A stretch of DNA of 64,000 bases from Baekduia soli (lineage in GTDB: Bacteria; Actinomycetota; Thermoleophilia; Solirubrobacterales; Solirubrobacteraceae): the NCBI RefSeq assembly GCF_007970665.1, contig NZ_CP042430.1, positions 2,294,001-2,358,000 of the forward strand, given 5' to 3'. Each line of letters opens with the position of its first letter. The stretch's first letter is position 1. Below, piece after piece: positions 43,681-52,900 of the stretch. The notes below the pieces were generated by a model. The model saw only the letters and a list, made by a program, of their open reading frames with translations, was not told the DNA's origin and searched no databases. The position numbers were made by a program, and so were the translations under genes.

Positions 43681-46120
43681 GCTGCCCGACCGGGCCCGCG
43701 TCGTGATCATCGGCGGGGGCGTGGGCGGCACGTCCATCGCCTACCACCTCGCCGGGCTCGGCGAGCGCGACGTCGTCCTCGTCGACCGCGACGAGCTGAC
43801 CAGCGGGTCGACGTTCCACTCCGCGGGCCTGGTGGGCCAGCTGCGCTCGTCGGTGACGCTGACGCGGATGATGATGTACTCGGTCGAGCTCTACCGCGCG
43901 CTGGACTGCGGCTGGGTGGAGTGCGGCGGCATCCGGCTGGCCTGCACGCCCGAGCGCGAGGAGGAGGTCCACCGTCAGGTGGCCTGGGCGCGCACGTTCG
44001 GGCTGCCGCTCGAGCTCATCTCCGCCGGCGAGGCCCAGGAGCGCTTCCCGCCCATGGTGCCCGACGGCGTGCGCGTCGGCTCCTACCTGGCGACCGACGG
44101 CTACCTGGACCCTTCGCGGCTGACCTACGCGCTGGCCGAGGGGGCCCGCGAGGGCGGGGCGCGCATCTTCACCCACAGCCGCGTGACCGCCATCGACGTC
44201 CGCGACGGCCGCGTCCGCGCCGTGGAGACCGAGTGGGGGCGGGTCGAGTGCGAGGTCTGCGTCATCGCCGGCGGCATGTACGCCGCCGAGCTGGGGCGCC
44301 TGGCCGGGGTGCGCGTGCCGATCGTCCCCATGGCCCACGAGTACCTCGTCACCCAGCCGTTCCTGGAGCGCTCGGAGCGCCGGCTGCCGACGCTGCGCGA
44401 CCCCGACCACCTCATCTACTTCCGCGAGGAGGGGCAGGGGCTGGTCATGGGCGGCTACGAGCGCGCGTGCGCGCCGTGGTCGCTGGACGCCGACCTCGTC
44501 GACCGCATCCCGCCCGACTTCAACGGGCGCCTGCTCGAGGAGGACTGGCCGCGCTTCGAGGCGATCGCCGAGGCGTCGCGCCTGCGCGTGCCCGCGATGG
44601 AGGACGTCAAGGTCACCAGGCTCATCAACGGCCCGGAGGCCTTCACCCCCGACAACGAGTTCTGCCTGGGGGAGAGCGAGGTCGACGGCCTGTTCGTCGC
44701 CGCGGGCTTCTGCGCCCACGGCCTGGCCGGCGCGGGCGGGGTCGGCAAGGTCATGGCCGAGTGGATCGTCGCCGGCGAGCCGCAGGTCGACGTGTGGCAC
44801 ATGGACATCCGCCGCTTCGGGCCCCAGTACCGGTCGCCGCGGTACACGCTGGCCCGCACGCGCGAGGTCTACGAGACCTACTACGACATCCGCTACCCGG
44901 GCCAGGAGCGCCAGGCCGGCCGGCCGCTGAAGGTCTCCAGCGCCTACGGCTGGCACCGCGACCACGGCGCCGAGTTCGGCGAGAAGTCGGGTTGGGAGCG
45001 GGTGAACTGGTATGCGGCCAACGCGGCCGCGGGTGACCCGTCGCTGCGCCCGCGAGGCTGGGCCGGCCAGCAGTGGTCGCCCGCCATCGGCGCCGAGCAC
45101 ACCGCCGCGCGCGAGCGCGCGGCGCTCTTCGACGAGTCCTCCTTCGCCAAGCTCGAGGTCGCCGGTCCCGGGGCGGCGGAGTTCCTCGAGACGCTCTGCG
45201 ACAACCGCGTCGCCCGCGACGTCGGGCGGATCACCTACACGCAGATGCTCAACGCGCGCGGTGGGATCGAGTGCGACTTCACGGTCACGAGGCTGGCCGA
45301 GGACGCGTTCCAGATCGTCACGGGCACGGCGTTCGGCGCCCACGACCTGGCCTGGATCCGGCGCCACGCGCCGCGCGACGGCTCCGTCCGCCTGCTCGAC
45401 ACGACCTCGCGCTGGGCCTGCTTCGCGCTCTGGGGCCCGCGCGCCTTCGACGTCGTGGGCCCGCTGACCCCCGACGCGCTGGACTTCCCCTACCTCACGA
45501 TGCGCGAGATCGTCGTCGGCGACGTGCCGGTGCGCGCGCTGCGCGTGACGTTCGTCGGCGAGGCCGGCTGGGAGCTCTACGCGCCGGCGGAGTACGGCGC
45601 GGGGCTGTGGCGGACGCTGTGGGAGGCCGGCGCGCCGCACGGGCTGGTCGCCGGCGGCTACCGGGCGATCGACAGCCTGCGCCTGGAGAAGGGCTACCGC
45701 GTGTGGGGCGCCGACATCACGCCCGACGACACGCCCCACGAGGCCAGCCTCTCGTTCTGCGTGCGCGACGACAAGGACTTCATCGGCGCCGGGGCGCTGC
45801 GGGCCCGGGCGGTGGAGCGCCGCCTGGTCTGCATCGTGCTCGAGGACCCGCGCTCCGTCGCGCTGGGCAACGAGCCCGTCGCCGTCGGCGGGCGCGTCGT
45901 GGGCCGCGTGACCACGGGCGGGTTCGGCTACACGACGGGCGCGTCGATCGCCTACGCCTACGTGCCCGCCGAGTACGCCGCACCGGACACGGAGGTGGCC
46001 ATCGACGTGTTCGGGGGGTGGGTCGCGGGCCGGATCGTGCGGGAGCCGTTGTACGACGCGGCGGGTGAACGGGTCAGAGGAGTCCAGACAGGCGCAGCCG
46101 GCGCCCGTAGCATGGGCTGA
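43664..46120 (+). CDS. Dimethylglycine/sarcosine dehydrogenase-like flavoprotein (DAO + GCV_T domains)
   Basis: 818 residues. N-terminal DAO domain: VVIIGGGVGGTSIAYHLAGL for FAD, and SGSTFHSAGLVGQLRSSV, whose His corresponds to the one that holds FAD covalently in dimethylglycine dehydrogenase. The middle and C-terminal parts form the folate-binding aminomethyltransferase pair (GCV_T and GCV_T_C), for example ETLCDNRVARDVGRITYTQM and GEAGWELYAPAEYG, GYRAIDSLRLEKGYRVWGAD. Such enzymes demethylate N-methylated amino acids and pass the C1 unit to tetrahydrofolate. Oxidises an N-methyl amine or amino acid imported here; exact substrate not readable. Downstream aminotransferase begins two bases after the stop. 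Confidence 0.93.
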   Translation: MQRPRELPDRARVVIIGGGVGGTSIAYHLAGLGERDVVLVDRDELTSGSTFHSAGLVGQLRSSVTLTRMMMYSVELYRALDCGWVECGGIRLACTPEREEEVHRQVAWARTFGLPLELISAGEAQERFPPMVPDGVRVGSYLATDGYLDPSRLTYALAEGAREGGARIFTHSRVTAIDVRDGRVRAVETEWGRVECEVCVIAGGMYAAELGRLAGVRVPIVPMAHEYLVTQPFLERSERRLPTLRDPDHLIYFREEGQGLVMGGYERACAPWSLDADLVDRIPPDFNGRLLEEDWPRFEAIAEASRLRVPAMEDVKVTRLINGPEAFTPDNEFCLGESEVDGLFVAAGFCAHGLAGAGGVGKVMAEWIVAGEPQVDVWHMDIRRFGPQYRSPRYTLARTREVYETYYDIRYPGQERQAGRPLKVSSAYGWHRDHGAEFGEKSGWERVNWYAANAAAGDPSLRPRGWAGQQWSPAIGAEHTAARERAALFDESSFAKLEVAGPGAAEFLETLCDNRVARDVGRITYTQMLNARGGIECDFTVTRLAEDAFQIVTGTAFGAHDLAWIRRHAPRDGSVRLLDTTSRWACFALWGPRAFDVVGPLTPDALDFPYLTMREIVVGDVPVRALRVTFVGEAGWELYAPAEYGAGLWRTLWEAGAPHGLVAGGYRAIDSLRLEKGYRVWGADITPDDTPHEASLSFCVRDDKDFIGAGALRARAVERRLVCIVLEDPRSVALGNEPVAVGGRVVGRVTTGGFGYTTGASIAYAYVPAEYAAPDTEVAIDVFGGWVAGRIVREPLYDAAGERVRGVQTGAAGARSMG

Positions 46121-46122
46121 CC

Positions 46123-47511
46123 ATGGCAGTCACCCGGGACACGATCACCATCGACCGCGAGCGCATCGCGACGCTCACCGAGCGCGAGACCGAGCGCCTC
46201 AACGAGGCCACGAAGGGAAGCGGCGAGATGTTCGCGCGCGCCGCCAGGCACCTCGCGGCCGGCGTGGCCTCCTCCTACCAGGTGCGCGAGCCCTGGCCGA
46301 TCTACCTCGAGCGCGGGGCGGGCCCGAAGGTCTGGGACGTCGACGGCAACGAGATGTACGACTTCCACAACGGGTTCGGCTCGATGGTCCAGGGCCACGC
46401 CCATCCGGCGATCGGCCACGCCATCCGCGAGCGCTACTCGCTCGGCACCCACTTCGCCGCCCCGACCGAGGACGCGATCGTCGTCGGCGACGAGCTGGCC
46501 CGGCGCTGGGGCCTGCCCAAGTGGCGCTACACGAACTCCGGCTCGGAATCGACGATGGACGCGATCCGGATCGCCCGCGCGTTCACCGGGCGCGACGACG
46601 TCCTGAAGATCTTCGGCTCCTACCACGGCCACCACGACACCGTCATGGTCAGCATCGGCGTCGAGTACGACAAGATCGGCGACCACGACCATCCCGTGTC
46701 GCTGCCCTACGGCGGCGGCATCCCGCAGTCGACGGTCGACCACGTCTTCGCCGTGCACTTCAACGACGCCGACTCGATGGAGCGCCGCATCGCCGAGCTC
46801 GACGCCGAGGGCCGCAAGCCCGCCTGCGTGATCATGGAGCCGGCGATGATGAACCTCGGCGTCGTGCTCCCCGAGCCCGGCTACCTCGAGGCCGTCCGCG
46901 ACATCACCGCGCGCCACGGCATCGTCCTCATCTTCGACGAGGTCAAGACCGGCCTGACCGTGGCGCCCGGCGGCGCGACCGACAAGTACGGCGTCCTGCC
47001 CGACATGGTCACGCTGGCCAAGGCGCTGGGCGGGGGGCTGCCGTCGGGCGCGATCGGCATGAGCGAGGAGCTCGCTGCGATCGTCGAGGACGGCACCGTC
47101 TACCAGGTGGGCACCTACAACGGCAACCCGCTCGGCATGGCGGCGACCCGCGCCAACCTGTTCGAGGTCCTCACGGCCGAGGGCTACGTGCACCTCGACC
47201 ACCTCAACGACCGACTGCTCTCGGGCTGCGAGGCCGTCATCGAGAAGTACCACCTGCCGGGCTACGCGGTGGGCATCGGCTCCAAGGGCTGCGTGACCTT
47301 CGCGACGACGAAGATCATCGACTACGAGACGTTCAAGGCCCAGCAGGACGCCGCCATCGCCGACCTGGCCTGGCTGTACAACATGAACCGCGGCATCTTC
47401 ATGACGCCGGGCCGAGAGGAGGAGTGGACGCTGTCGGTCACCCACACCGACGAGGCCGTCGACGCCTACGTGCAGGTCTTCGACGAGATGGCCGCCGACC
47501 TCACGACGTAG
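46123..47511 (+). CDS. Class III aminotransferase (glutamate-1-semialdehyde-aminomutase-like)
   Basis: 462 residues, fold type I PLP enzyme. PLP lysine in MVTLAKALGGGLPSGAIG; the phosphate region is NSGSESTMDAIRIARAFTGR, and Asp stacking the ring is in IVLIFDEVKTGL. It lacks the chloroplast-type HemL details, so it is unlikely to serve heme synthesis in this context. Here it probably transfers the amino group of an omega-amino acid or aldehyde, e.g. a 4-aminobutyrate-like intermediate, within the amine island. ATG 46123 lies 9 nt after a TAGCAT box and directly after the dehydrogenase, so both read-through and own promoter are possible. Confidence 0.92.
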   Translation: MAVTRDTITIDRERIATLTERETERLNEATKGSGEMFARAARHLAAGVASSYQVREPWPIYLERGAGPKVWDVDGNEMYDFHNGFGSMVQGHAHPAIGHAIRERYSLGTHFAAPTEDAIVVGDELARRWGLPKWRYTNSGSESTMDAIRIARAFTGRDDVLKIFGSYHGHHDTVMVSIGVEYDKIGDHDHPVSLPYGGGIPQSTVDHVFAVHFNDADSMERRIAELDAEGRKPACVIMEPAMMNLGVVLPEPGYLEAVRDITARHGIVLIFDEVKTGLTVAPGGATDKYGVLPDMVTLAKALGGGLPSGAIGMSEELAAIVEDGTVYQVGTYNGNPLGMAATRANLFEVLTAEGYVHLDHLNDRLLSGCEAVIEKYHLPGYAVGIGSKGCVTFATTKIIDYETFKAQQDAAIADLAWLYNMNRGIFMTPGREEEWTLSVTHTDEAVDAYVQVFDEMAADLTT

Positions 47512-47531
47512 AGCGTGGCAGGATCCCCGGC

Positions 47532-47963
47532 ATGGACGACCGCCTGAGCCGCACCCAGCTGGATCCCGATCCGGCCGACCGCTTCGTCTCCCTGCGCCGC
47601 GCGCTGGGGATCACGAGCTTCGGCATGAACCAGATGGTGCTGCGGCCGGGCGAGCGCGGCCGGATCCACGACCACGAGCACCAGGAGGAGGTCTACCTCG
47701 TGCTCGAGGGGACCCTGACGCTCGGCGTCGCCGGCGAGGAGGTCGACCTCGGCCCCGGGGAGGTCGCCCGCGTCCCGCCCGGGGTGCGCCGCCAGGTCTC
47801 CAACCGCCACCGCACCCGCGTCGTGCTCATCGCGCTGGGCGGCCACGGCGAGCACCAGGGCCGCGACGCGTCGGCGTTCACGACGTGGGACGACCCGACG
47901 CCCGTCCCGCCGCTGGAGCTCCCCCTGCCCGACGACCTGCCGGACTCCGAGCTGACCCCGTAG
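47532..47963 (+). CDS. Cupin-domain protein
   Basis: 143 residues, single double-stranded beta-helix. Metal-site motif 1 is GRIHDHEHQEEVYLVLEGTL (His, His, Glu) and motif 2 is VDLGPGEVARVPPGVRRQVS, where the second His is replaced (usual PxxxxH), so a three-residue metal site is likely. Likely a small-molecule-binding or dioxygenase-like cupin that closes the amine operon. ATG 47532 follows CAGGAT by 7 nt. Confidence 0.9.
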   Translation: MDDRLSRTQLDPDPADRFVSLRRALGITSFGMNQMVLRPGERGRIHDHEHQEEVYLVLEGTLTLGVAGEEVDLGPGEVARVPPGVRRQVSNRHRTRVVLIALGGHGEHQGRDASAFTTWDDPTPVPPLELPLPDDLPDSELTP

Positions 47964-47973
47964 GTCGACGCAT

Positions 47974-48023
47974 CCCGCGGCCGCGGGTTCGGCCCGCTGG
48001 GCCGACACCCGCTGAGCGAACCC
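47974..48023. terminator. Hairpin region between convergent genes
   Basis: CCCGCGGCCGCGGG (47974-47987) is a perfect palindrome. It overlaps GGGTTCG (47985-47991), which pairs with CGAACCC (48017-48023) around an inner GGCCC-GCT-GGGCC hairpin. Located between the ends of the cupin gene (plus) and the SnoaL gene (minus), so it can serve as a two-way terminator. No T-tract. Confidence 0.5.
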
Positions 48024-48055
48024 GGCCCCCTCGGCCAGGTCCGCAGGCACATCAC

Positions 48056-48445
48056 CTAGCCGCGCAGCGGCGACGCGGCGTCGATGAAGATCACGACGCG
48101 CTGGAAGCGCCCGTCGGGCGCGAAGTCGAAGAAGTTGCAGGTGTTGACGGTGTCCGGCGTGCCGTCGACCTTGATGTGCGGGCAATGCTGCTCGGTGGAG
48201 GCCTTGCCGGCCTCCTCGTCGACCACGAGGTTCGTGATCCGGTGGTCGACGGTGGAGTAGTCGCCGAAGAAGTGCTCGAACATCCCGCGGATGCCGTCGC
48301 GGCCCTCGAACGTGAGTCCCGCCGTCTGCACGGTCAGGCGCGCGTCGTCGGCGAACCACGCGAGCGTGCCCTCCATGTCCTTGCGGTCGACGGCGGCGAA
48401 GTACGCCGCCGGGGCGGCGGCCAGCGTGGCGCGGTCCAGTGCCAT
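48056..48445 (-). CDS. SnoaL-like / nuclear transport factor 2-fold protein
   Basis: 129 residues with the NTF2/SnoaL cone-shaped fold: AAPAAYFAAVDRKDMEGTLA, WFADDARLTVQTAGLTFEGR, DGIRGMFEHFFGDYSTVDH, NFFDFAPDGRFQRVVIFIDA. Such proteins act as isomerases, dehydratases or cyclases, or simply bind ligands; a catalytic Asp/His pair could be DYSTVDHR. Its ATG 48445 lies 2 nt after the stop of the acyl-CoA synthetase on the same strand. Likely in an operon; substrate unknown. Confidence 0.85.
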   Translation of the reverse strand: MALDRATLAAAPAAYFAAVDRKDMEGTLAWFADDARLTVQTAGLTFEGRDGIRGMFEHFFGDYSTVDHRITNLVVDEEAGKASTEQHCPHIKVDGTPDTVNTCNFFDFAPDGRFQRVVIFIDAASPLRG

Positions 48446-48447
48446 GG

Positions 48448-49902
48448 TCAGGCTCCCTCGGTGACGTCGCCACGCAGGAGCGCGCGGCGGATCTTGCCGC
48501 TGGTGGTCTTGGGCAGGTCGGCGACGAAGTCGACGACGCGGGGGTACTTGTACGGCGCGGTCTGGGCCTTGACGTGGTCCTGCAGCTCGCGGACCATCGC
48601 CTCGCCCGGCTCGTGGCCGTCGCGCAGGACGACGATCGCGCGGACCACCGAGCCGCGCTCCTCGTGGGGCGCGGCCACGACGGCGGCCTCGGCGACCGCG
48701 GGGTGCGACACGAGCGCGGACTCGACCTCGAACGGGCCGATCCGGTAGCCCGCCGAGATGATGACGTCGTCGGTGCGGCCCTCGAAGAAGAGGTAGCCGT
48801 CGGCGTCCTGGGTCACGCGGTCGCCCGTGTGCCACGGCGCGGTCTGGTGGTCGTCGTCGTCGCCGAGGTAGCCGAGGAAGAACGTGGGGACCGTCGCCGG
48901 ATCGGCCACGAGCTCGCCGTCGTCGATCCAGAGCTTGACGCCCTCCAGCGGCAGGCCCATCGAGCCCGGCTTGGCCTGGGCGCCGTCGGGGTTGGCCGTC
49001 ATCTGCCCGGTCTCGGTCTGCCCGTAGCCGTCGCGGATCTGCACGCCGGTGGCCGCCTCCCAGGCGCGCAGCACCTCCGGGTTGAGCGCTTCGCCGGCGG
49101 CCACCAGGCTGCGCAGGCGCCCGAGCGGGCGCAGCCGCGCGCGCTTGGCGATGACCCGGTATTCCGTCGGCGCCATGCAGAGGATGTCGACGTGCTCGCG
49201 CTCGAGGAGGTCCAGCCGCTCCTCGGGGTCGAAGCGGGCGTCGTGCAGCAGCGCCGTGGCGCCCATGAGCCACGGGGCGATGAAGACGTTGCGCGCAGAC
49301 TTGCTCCAGCCGCTGGCCGCGGTGCACCAGACGACGTCGCCCGGGCGGGCGCCGAGCCAGTGCTCGGCCTGCGCGCGCTGGCCGGCCAGGTAGCGCTGGC
49401 CATGCAGCACGGCCTTGGGCTCGCCGGCGGTGCCGCTGGTGAACGTGATGAGGCACGGGTCCAGCGGGCCCAGGTCGGCCGCCGGGGGCGCGACGAGGTC
49501 GGCGTCGACGTCGGTGAAGGGGGCCCAGACCGTCGGCCCGTCCCAGCCCGCCGCCTCCAGGGCCTCGCGGTTGCGCACGTCGGCGACGACGACCCTGGGC
49601 GTGGCCACGTCGAGCCGCAGGCGCAGGTCCTTGGGCCGCAGCTGCTCGGTGCACGGCAGCACGACGAAGCCCTGGCGGAAGCAGGCGACCATCGCCAGCA
49701 CCCACTCGGGGCGGTTGCCGATGAGCGTCATGACCGTGTCCCCGCGGACCGCACCCAGGCCCGCCAGATGGGCGGCCAGCGTGGCGGACGCGGCCGCGAC
49801 CTCGCCGAAGGTCCACTCACGGCGGGTCCCGTCGCGGGCGAGCTCGACGAGCGCGAGTCCCTGTGGATCGGCGGCCTGCACGACGTCGGTGGCGAAGTTC
49901 AT
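48448..49902 (-). CDS. Acyl-CoA synthetase / AMP-dependent ligase
   Basis: 484 residues of the ANL superfamily. P-loop ITFTSGTAGEPKAVLHGQ (motif A3), DGYGQTETGQMTANPDG (A5), PWHTGDRVTQDADGYLFFEGR (A7) and FVADLPKTTSGKIRRALLRG with the catalytic Lys in the C-terminal domain (A10). These mark a carboxylate-CoA ligase, activating a carboxylic acid via an acyl-AMP. The sequence at the substrate pocket is not diagnostic of chain length (medium-chain/acetyl-CoA-synthetase-like). Coupled to the SnoaL-like gene. The convergent/nearby acyl-CoA dehydrogenase suggests joint use in fatty- or aryl-acid breakdown. Confidence 0.93.
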   Translation of the reverse strand: MNFATDVVQAADPQGLALVELARDGTRREWTFGEVAAASATLAAHLAGLGAVRGDTVMTLIGNRPEWVLAMVACFRQGFVVLPCTEQLRPKDLRLRLDVATPRVVVADVRNREALEAAGWDGPTVWAPFTDVDADLVAPPAADLGPLDPCLITFTSGTAGEPKAVLHGQRYLAGQRAQAEHWLGARPGDVVWCTAASGWSKSARNVFIAPWLMGATALLHDARFDPEERLDLLEREHVDILCMAPTEYRVIAKRARLRPLGRLRSLVAAGEALNPEVLRAWEAATGVQIRDGYGQTETGQMTANPDGAQAKPGSMGLPLEGVKLWIDDGELVADPATVPTFFLGYLGDDDDHQTAPWHTGDRVTQDADGYLFFEGRTDDVIISAGYRIGPFEVESALVSHPAVAEAAVVAAPHEERGSVVRAIVVLRDGHEPGEAMVRELQDHVKAQTAPYKYPRVVDFVADLPKTTSGKIRRALLRGDVTEGA

Positions 49903-49913
49903 CGCCGCAGACC

Positions 49914-52900
49914 CTAGTAGCGGCCGGCGTGCGCGGTCGTCTCGGCCTCGATGACGGCCAGCCGCTCGGCCAGGCGGACGGCCACGCCGCACAGGGTGGC
50001 CAGCAACTCGGGGTCCGCGGCGTCGCGGGAGCGGCGCACGAACTCGAGCACCGCCACGACGCGGCCGTCGGGATGCACGACGGGCACCGTCGCGAGCGTC
50101 CCGAGCTCGGCCCAGGCCGCCGAGCGGGAGCGCGGGCACGCCAGCATCTCCTCCGTGTCGGCCCAGTGGGCCTCGCCGGAGACGGCGGCGGCCGGCACCA
50201 GGCCGTCCTCGAGGTGGGCGCGCCAGGCGATGGTCTCCCAGGCCTCGAGGCCCGACATGTAGGTGCTCCACGTCTCGCAGCAGCCGAACTCGCCCGCGTC
50301 GCGGGGCTGCCAGAGCGCGCCGCCGGTCCAGCCCGTCGCCGTGGCCAGGGCCTGCAGGGCGGCGCGGCCCGCAGCGCGGGGGCTGGAGGCCTTGGCCAGC
50401 ACTGCGAAGAACTCGTCCAGCGACTCGGGTGTGAAGCCGGGCGGCGGCCCGTCGGAGACCTCGGCCGGCGCCGCGTAGGCGAAGGCCTTGGCCTGCTCGG
50501 CGACCACGGCCAGCGGCGGCAGGGTGGTGCCGCCCGGGGCGTAGGGGGAGGCCATGGCGGCCGGGGCCATCGGGCCGGCGGCCACCGCGGCACCGGCGGT
50601 CAGGGCGTCGGTCAGCCGGCGCTCAGCCAGCTCGCGCGCCTCGCGCTCGGCGGTCAGCGCCGCCTCCAGCTCGGCCCGCGAGGCCAGTGCGATCTCGAGG
50701 TGGGTGCGCAGCTGGGCGACGTCGGCGCCCGCGGCGTCCCCGGCGGCCTGCTCGAGCTCGGCCCGCACGACGTCGCGCTCGCTCTCGGCCGCCTCGGCGC
50801 GCAGCTCGGCCGCCTCCGCGCGCCGCTCGGCCAGCTGCGCGCGCTGCTCGGCCTGCATCTGGTTCTCGCGCGCCTGCTCGGCGCGGGCGATCGCGTCGGC
50901 CACGCCGGAGTCGGCGTCGGCCATCGCCGTCTCGGCCCGGGCGACCGCCTCGTCGCGCTGGGCCCGGGCGTCGTGGGCGTCGATCTCGGCGGCGTCGCGG
51001 CGGGCGACGGCGTCGGCCAGGCGGGCCAGCGCGTCGTCGCGCTGGGCCTCGGCGGCGTGCAGGGCGCTCGTGGCGCGCTCGGCCTGCTCCCTCGCCGCGG
51101 CGAGCTCCTGCGCGGCGCAGGCCAGCGCGGCCTCGGCCTCCTGCGCGCGGGCCTGCGCGGCGTGGGTGTCCTCCGCGATGCCGGTGAGGGTCTCCGCGGC
51201 CTGCGCCCCGGCGGCCTGCAGCTCGGCGGCGTGCTGCTCGGCGGCGGCCAGGCGGGCCTCGGCGTCGCGCAGGCGCCCGGCCAGGTCCTCGCGCTCGGCG
51301 CCCAGCGCCTCCAGCGCGGCGACCGCGGCGTCGCGTGCCGCGTGGGCCGCGTCGAGCGCCTCGTGATCGGCCTGCGCGCCCTGGGCCTCCAGGGCGGCCA
51401 CGTGCTCGGCCAGCGCGTGGGCGCGGGCGGCGGCCTCATCGCGCTCGGCCTCCAGCGCCGCGACCCGCTCGGCGTGCGTCGCCTCGGCCCGCCCCGCCTG
51501 GGCCTGGACCTCGTCACGGGCGGACTCGGCGGCCCGCAGGTCGGCGATCGCCTCGTCGGTGCGGGCCCGCGCCGCGGCCGCGTGCGCGGCCAGCTCGTCG
51601 TGAGCGGTCTGCGCGGCGGCGAGCGCCTGCGCGGCGGCGTCGGCCTGGTCGCGCGCGGCCTGGGCCACGGCGAGCGCTTCGTCGCGGGCCGCCTCGGCGC
51701 TGCGCACGGCGTCGCCGGCGTGGCCGCGATCGGCCTCGGCCGCGTGGGCGCGGGCCAGCAGATCGTCGCGCGCAGCCTCGGCCGCAGCGAGGCGCTCGTC
51801 GGCCTCCGCACGGGCGGCGTCGAGCTCGGCGAGACGGGCCTGGGCCTCCTCGGCGGCGGTCCGGTGATGGTCCAGGGCCTCGCGCGTACGGGCGTGGGCG
51901 TCCAGCGTGCGGTCGCGCTCGAGCTCGGCGGCCCGGCGGGCCTCACGCTCGGCGGCCAGCTCCTGGGCGGCCGCCTCGCCGCCGGCGGCGTGATGCAGCG
52001 CCTGGCGCTCGAGCTCGGCCGCGCGCTCGCGCTCGGCCGCGACGCGGCCGTCGGCCTCGGCGGCCAGGGCGGCGACGCGCTCGCGCTCGGCGGCCAGGCG
52101 CCCGTCGGCGGCCGCCAGCGCCTCCTGGGCGGACTGCAGCTCGGCGGCCAGCGACCGGGCGCGCTCGCGGGCGTCGCCCGCCGCGCCGTCGGCCGCGGCC
52201 GAGCGCTCGCGCTCGGCCTCCAGCGCCTGGGCGAGGTGCTCGCGGTCGGCGACCGCGCCGCGCGCGGCGTCGAGCTCGGCCAGCAGCGTCTCCGTGCGGT
52301 CGTTGGCGGCGCGCAGCGCCCGCTCGAGCTCCTCGCGGCGCACGTCGGCGGCCGCGGCCTGGGCCTCGGCGGCGCGGACGGCCTCCTGCGCGGCGGCCAG
52401 CTCGCTGCCCAGCCACTCGCCGCGGCCGCGCTCCTGCTCGAGCTCGCCCGCGGCGGCGTCGTGGCGCTCGCGCAGCCCGGCCAGCTCGCGGCCGAGGTCC
52501 TCGCGCGAGGCGATCGTCTCGTCCAGCAGCCGACGGGCGTCGTCGTGGGCGACGTGGAGCGCCGCGAGCTCGTCGGCGAAGACCTGCTTCTGGGCGGCGG
52601 CCTCGGCGTGGGCGGCGCGCAGCGCCGCGAGCTCCTCGGGGTCGGCGCCGCCGCCGGAGGCCTCCAGCTCCGCAGCCAGCCGGCCGCGCTCGGCGTCGGC
52701 GGCCTCCAGGCGGTCCTCGAGCTCGGCCCGCACGACGCGGGACTCCTCCAGCGCGGCCTGCAGCTCGTCCTGGCGCGCGGCGGCGTGCGCCAGCCGGCCG
52801 GCGACGTCGTCGCGGCCCTCCCGCAGGCCGGCCAGCTCGGCGTCCAGCTCGTCACGGCGGCCCGTGGCCGCCTCGAGCTCGGACTCCAGCGCGCGGCAGC

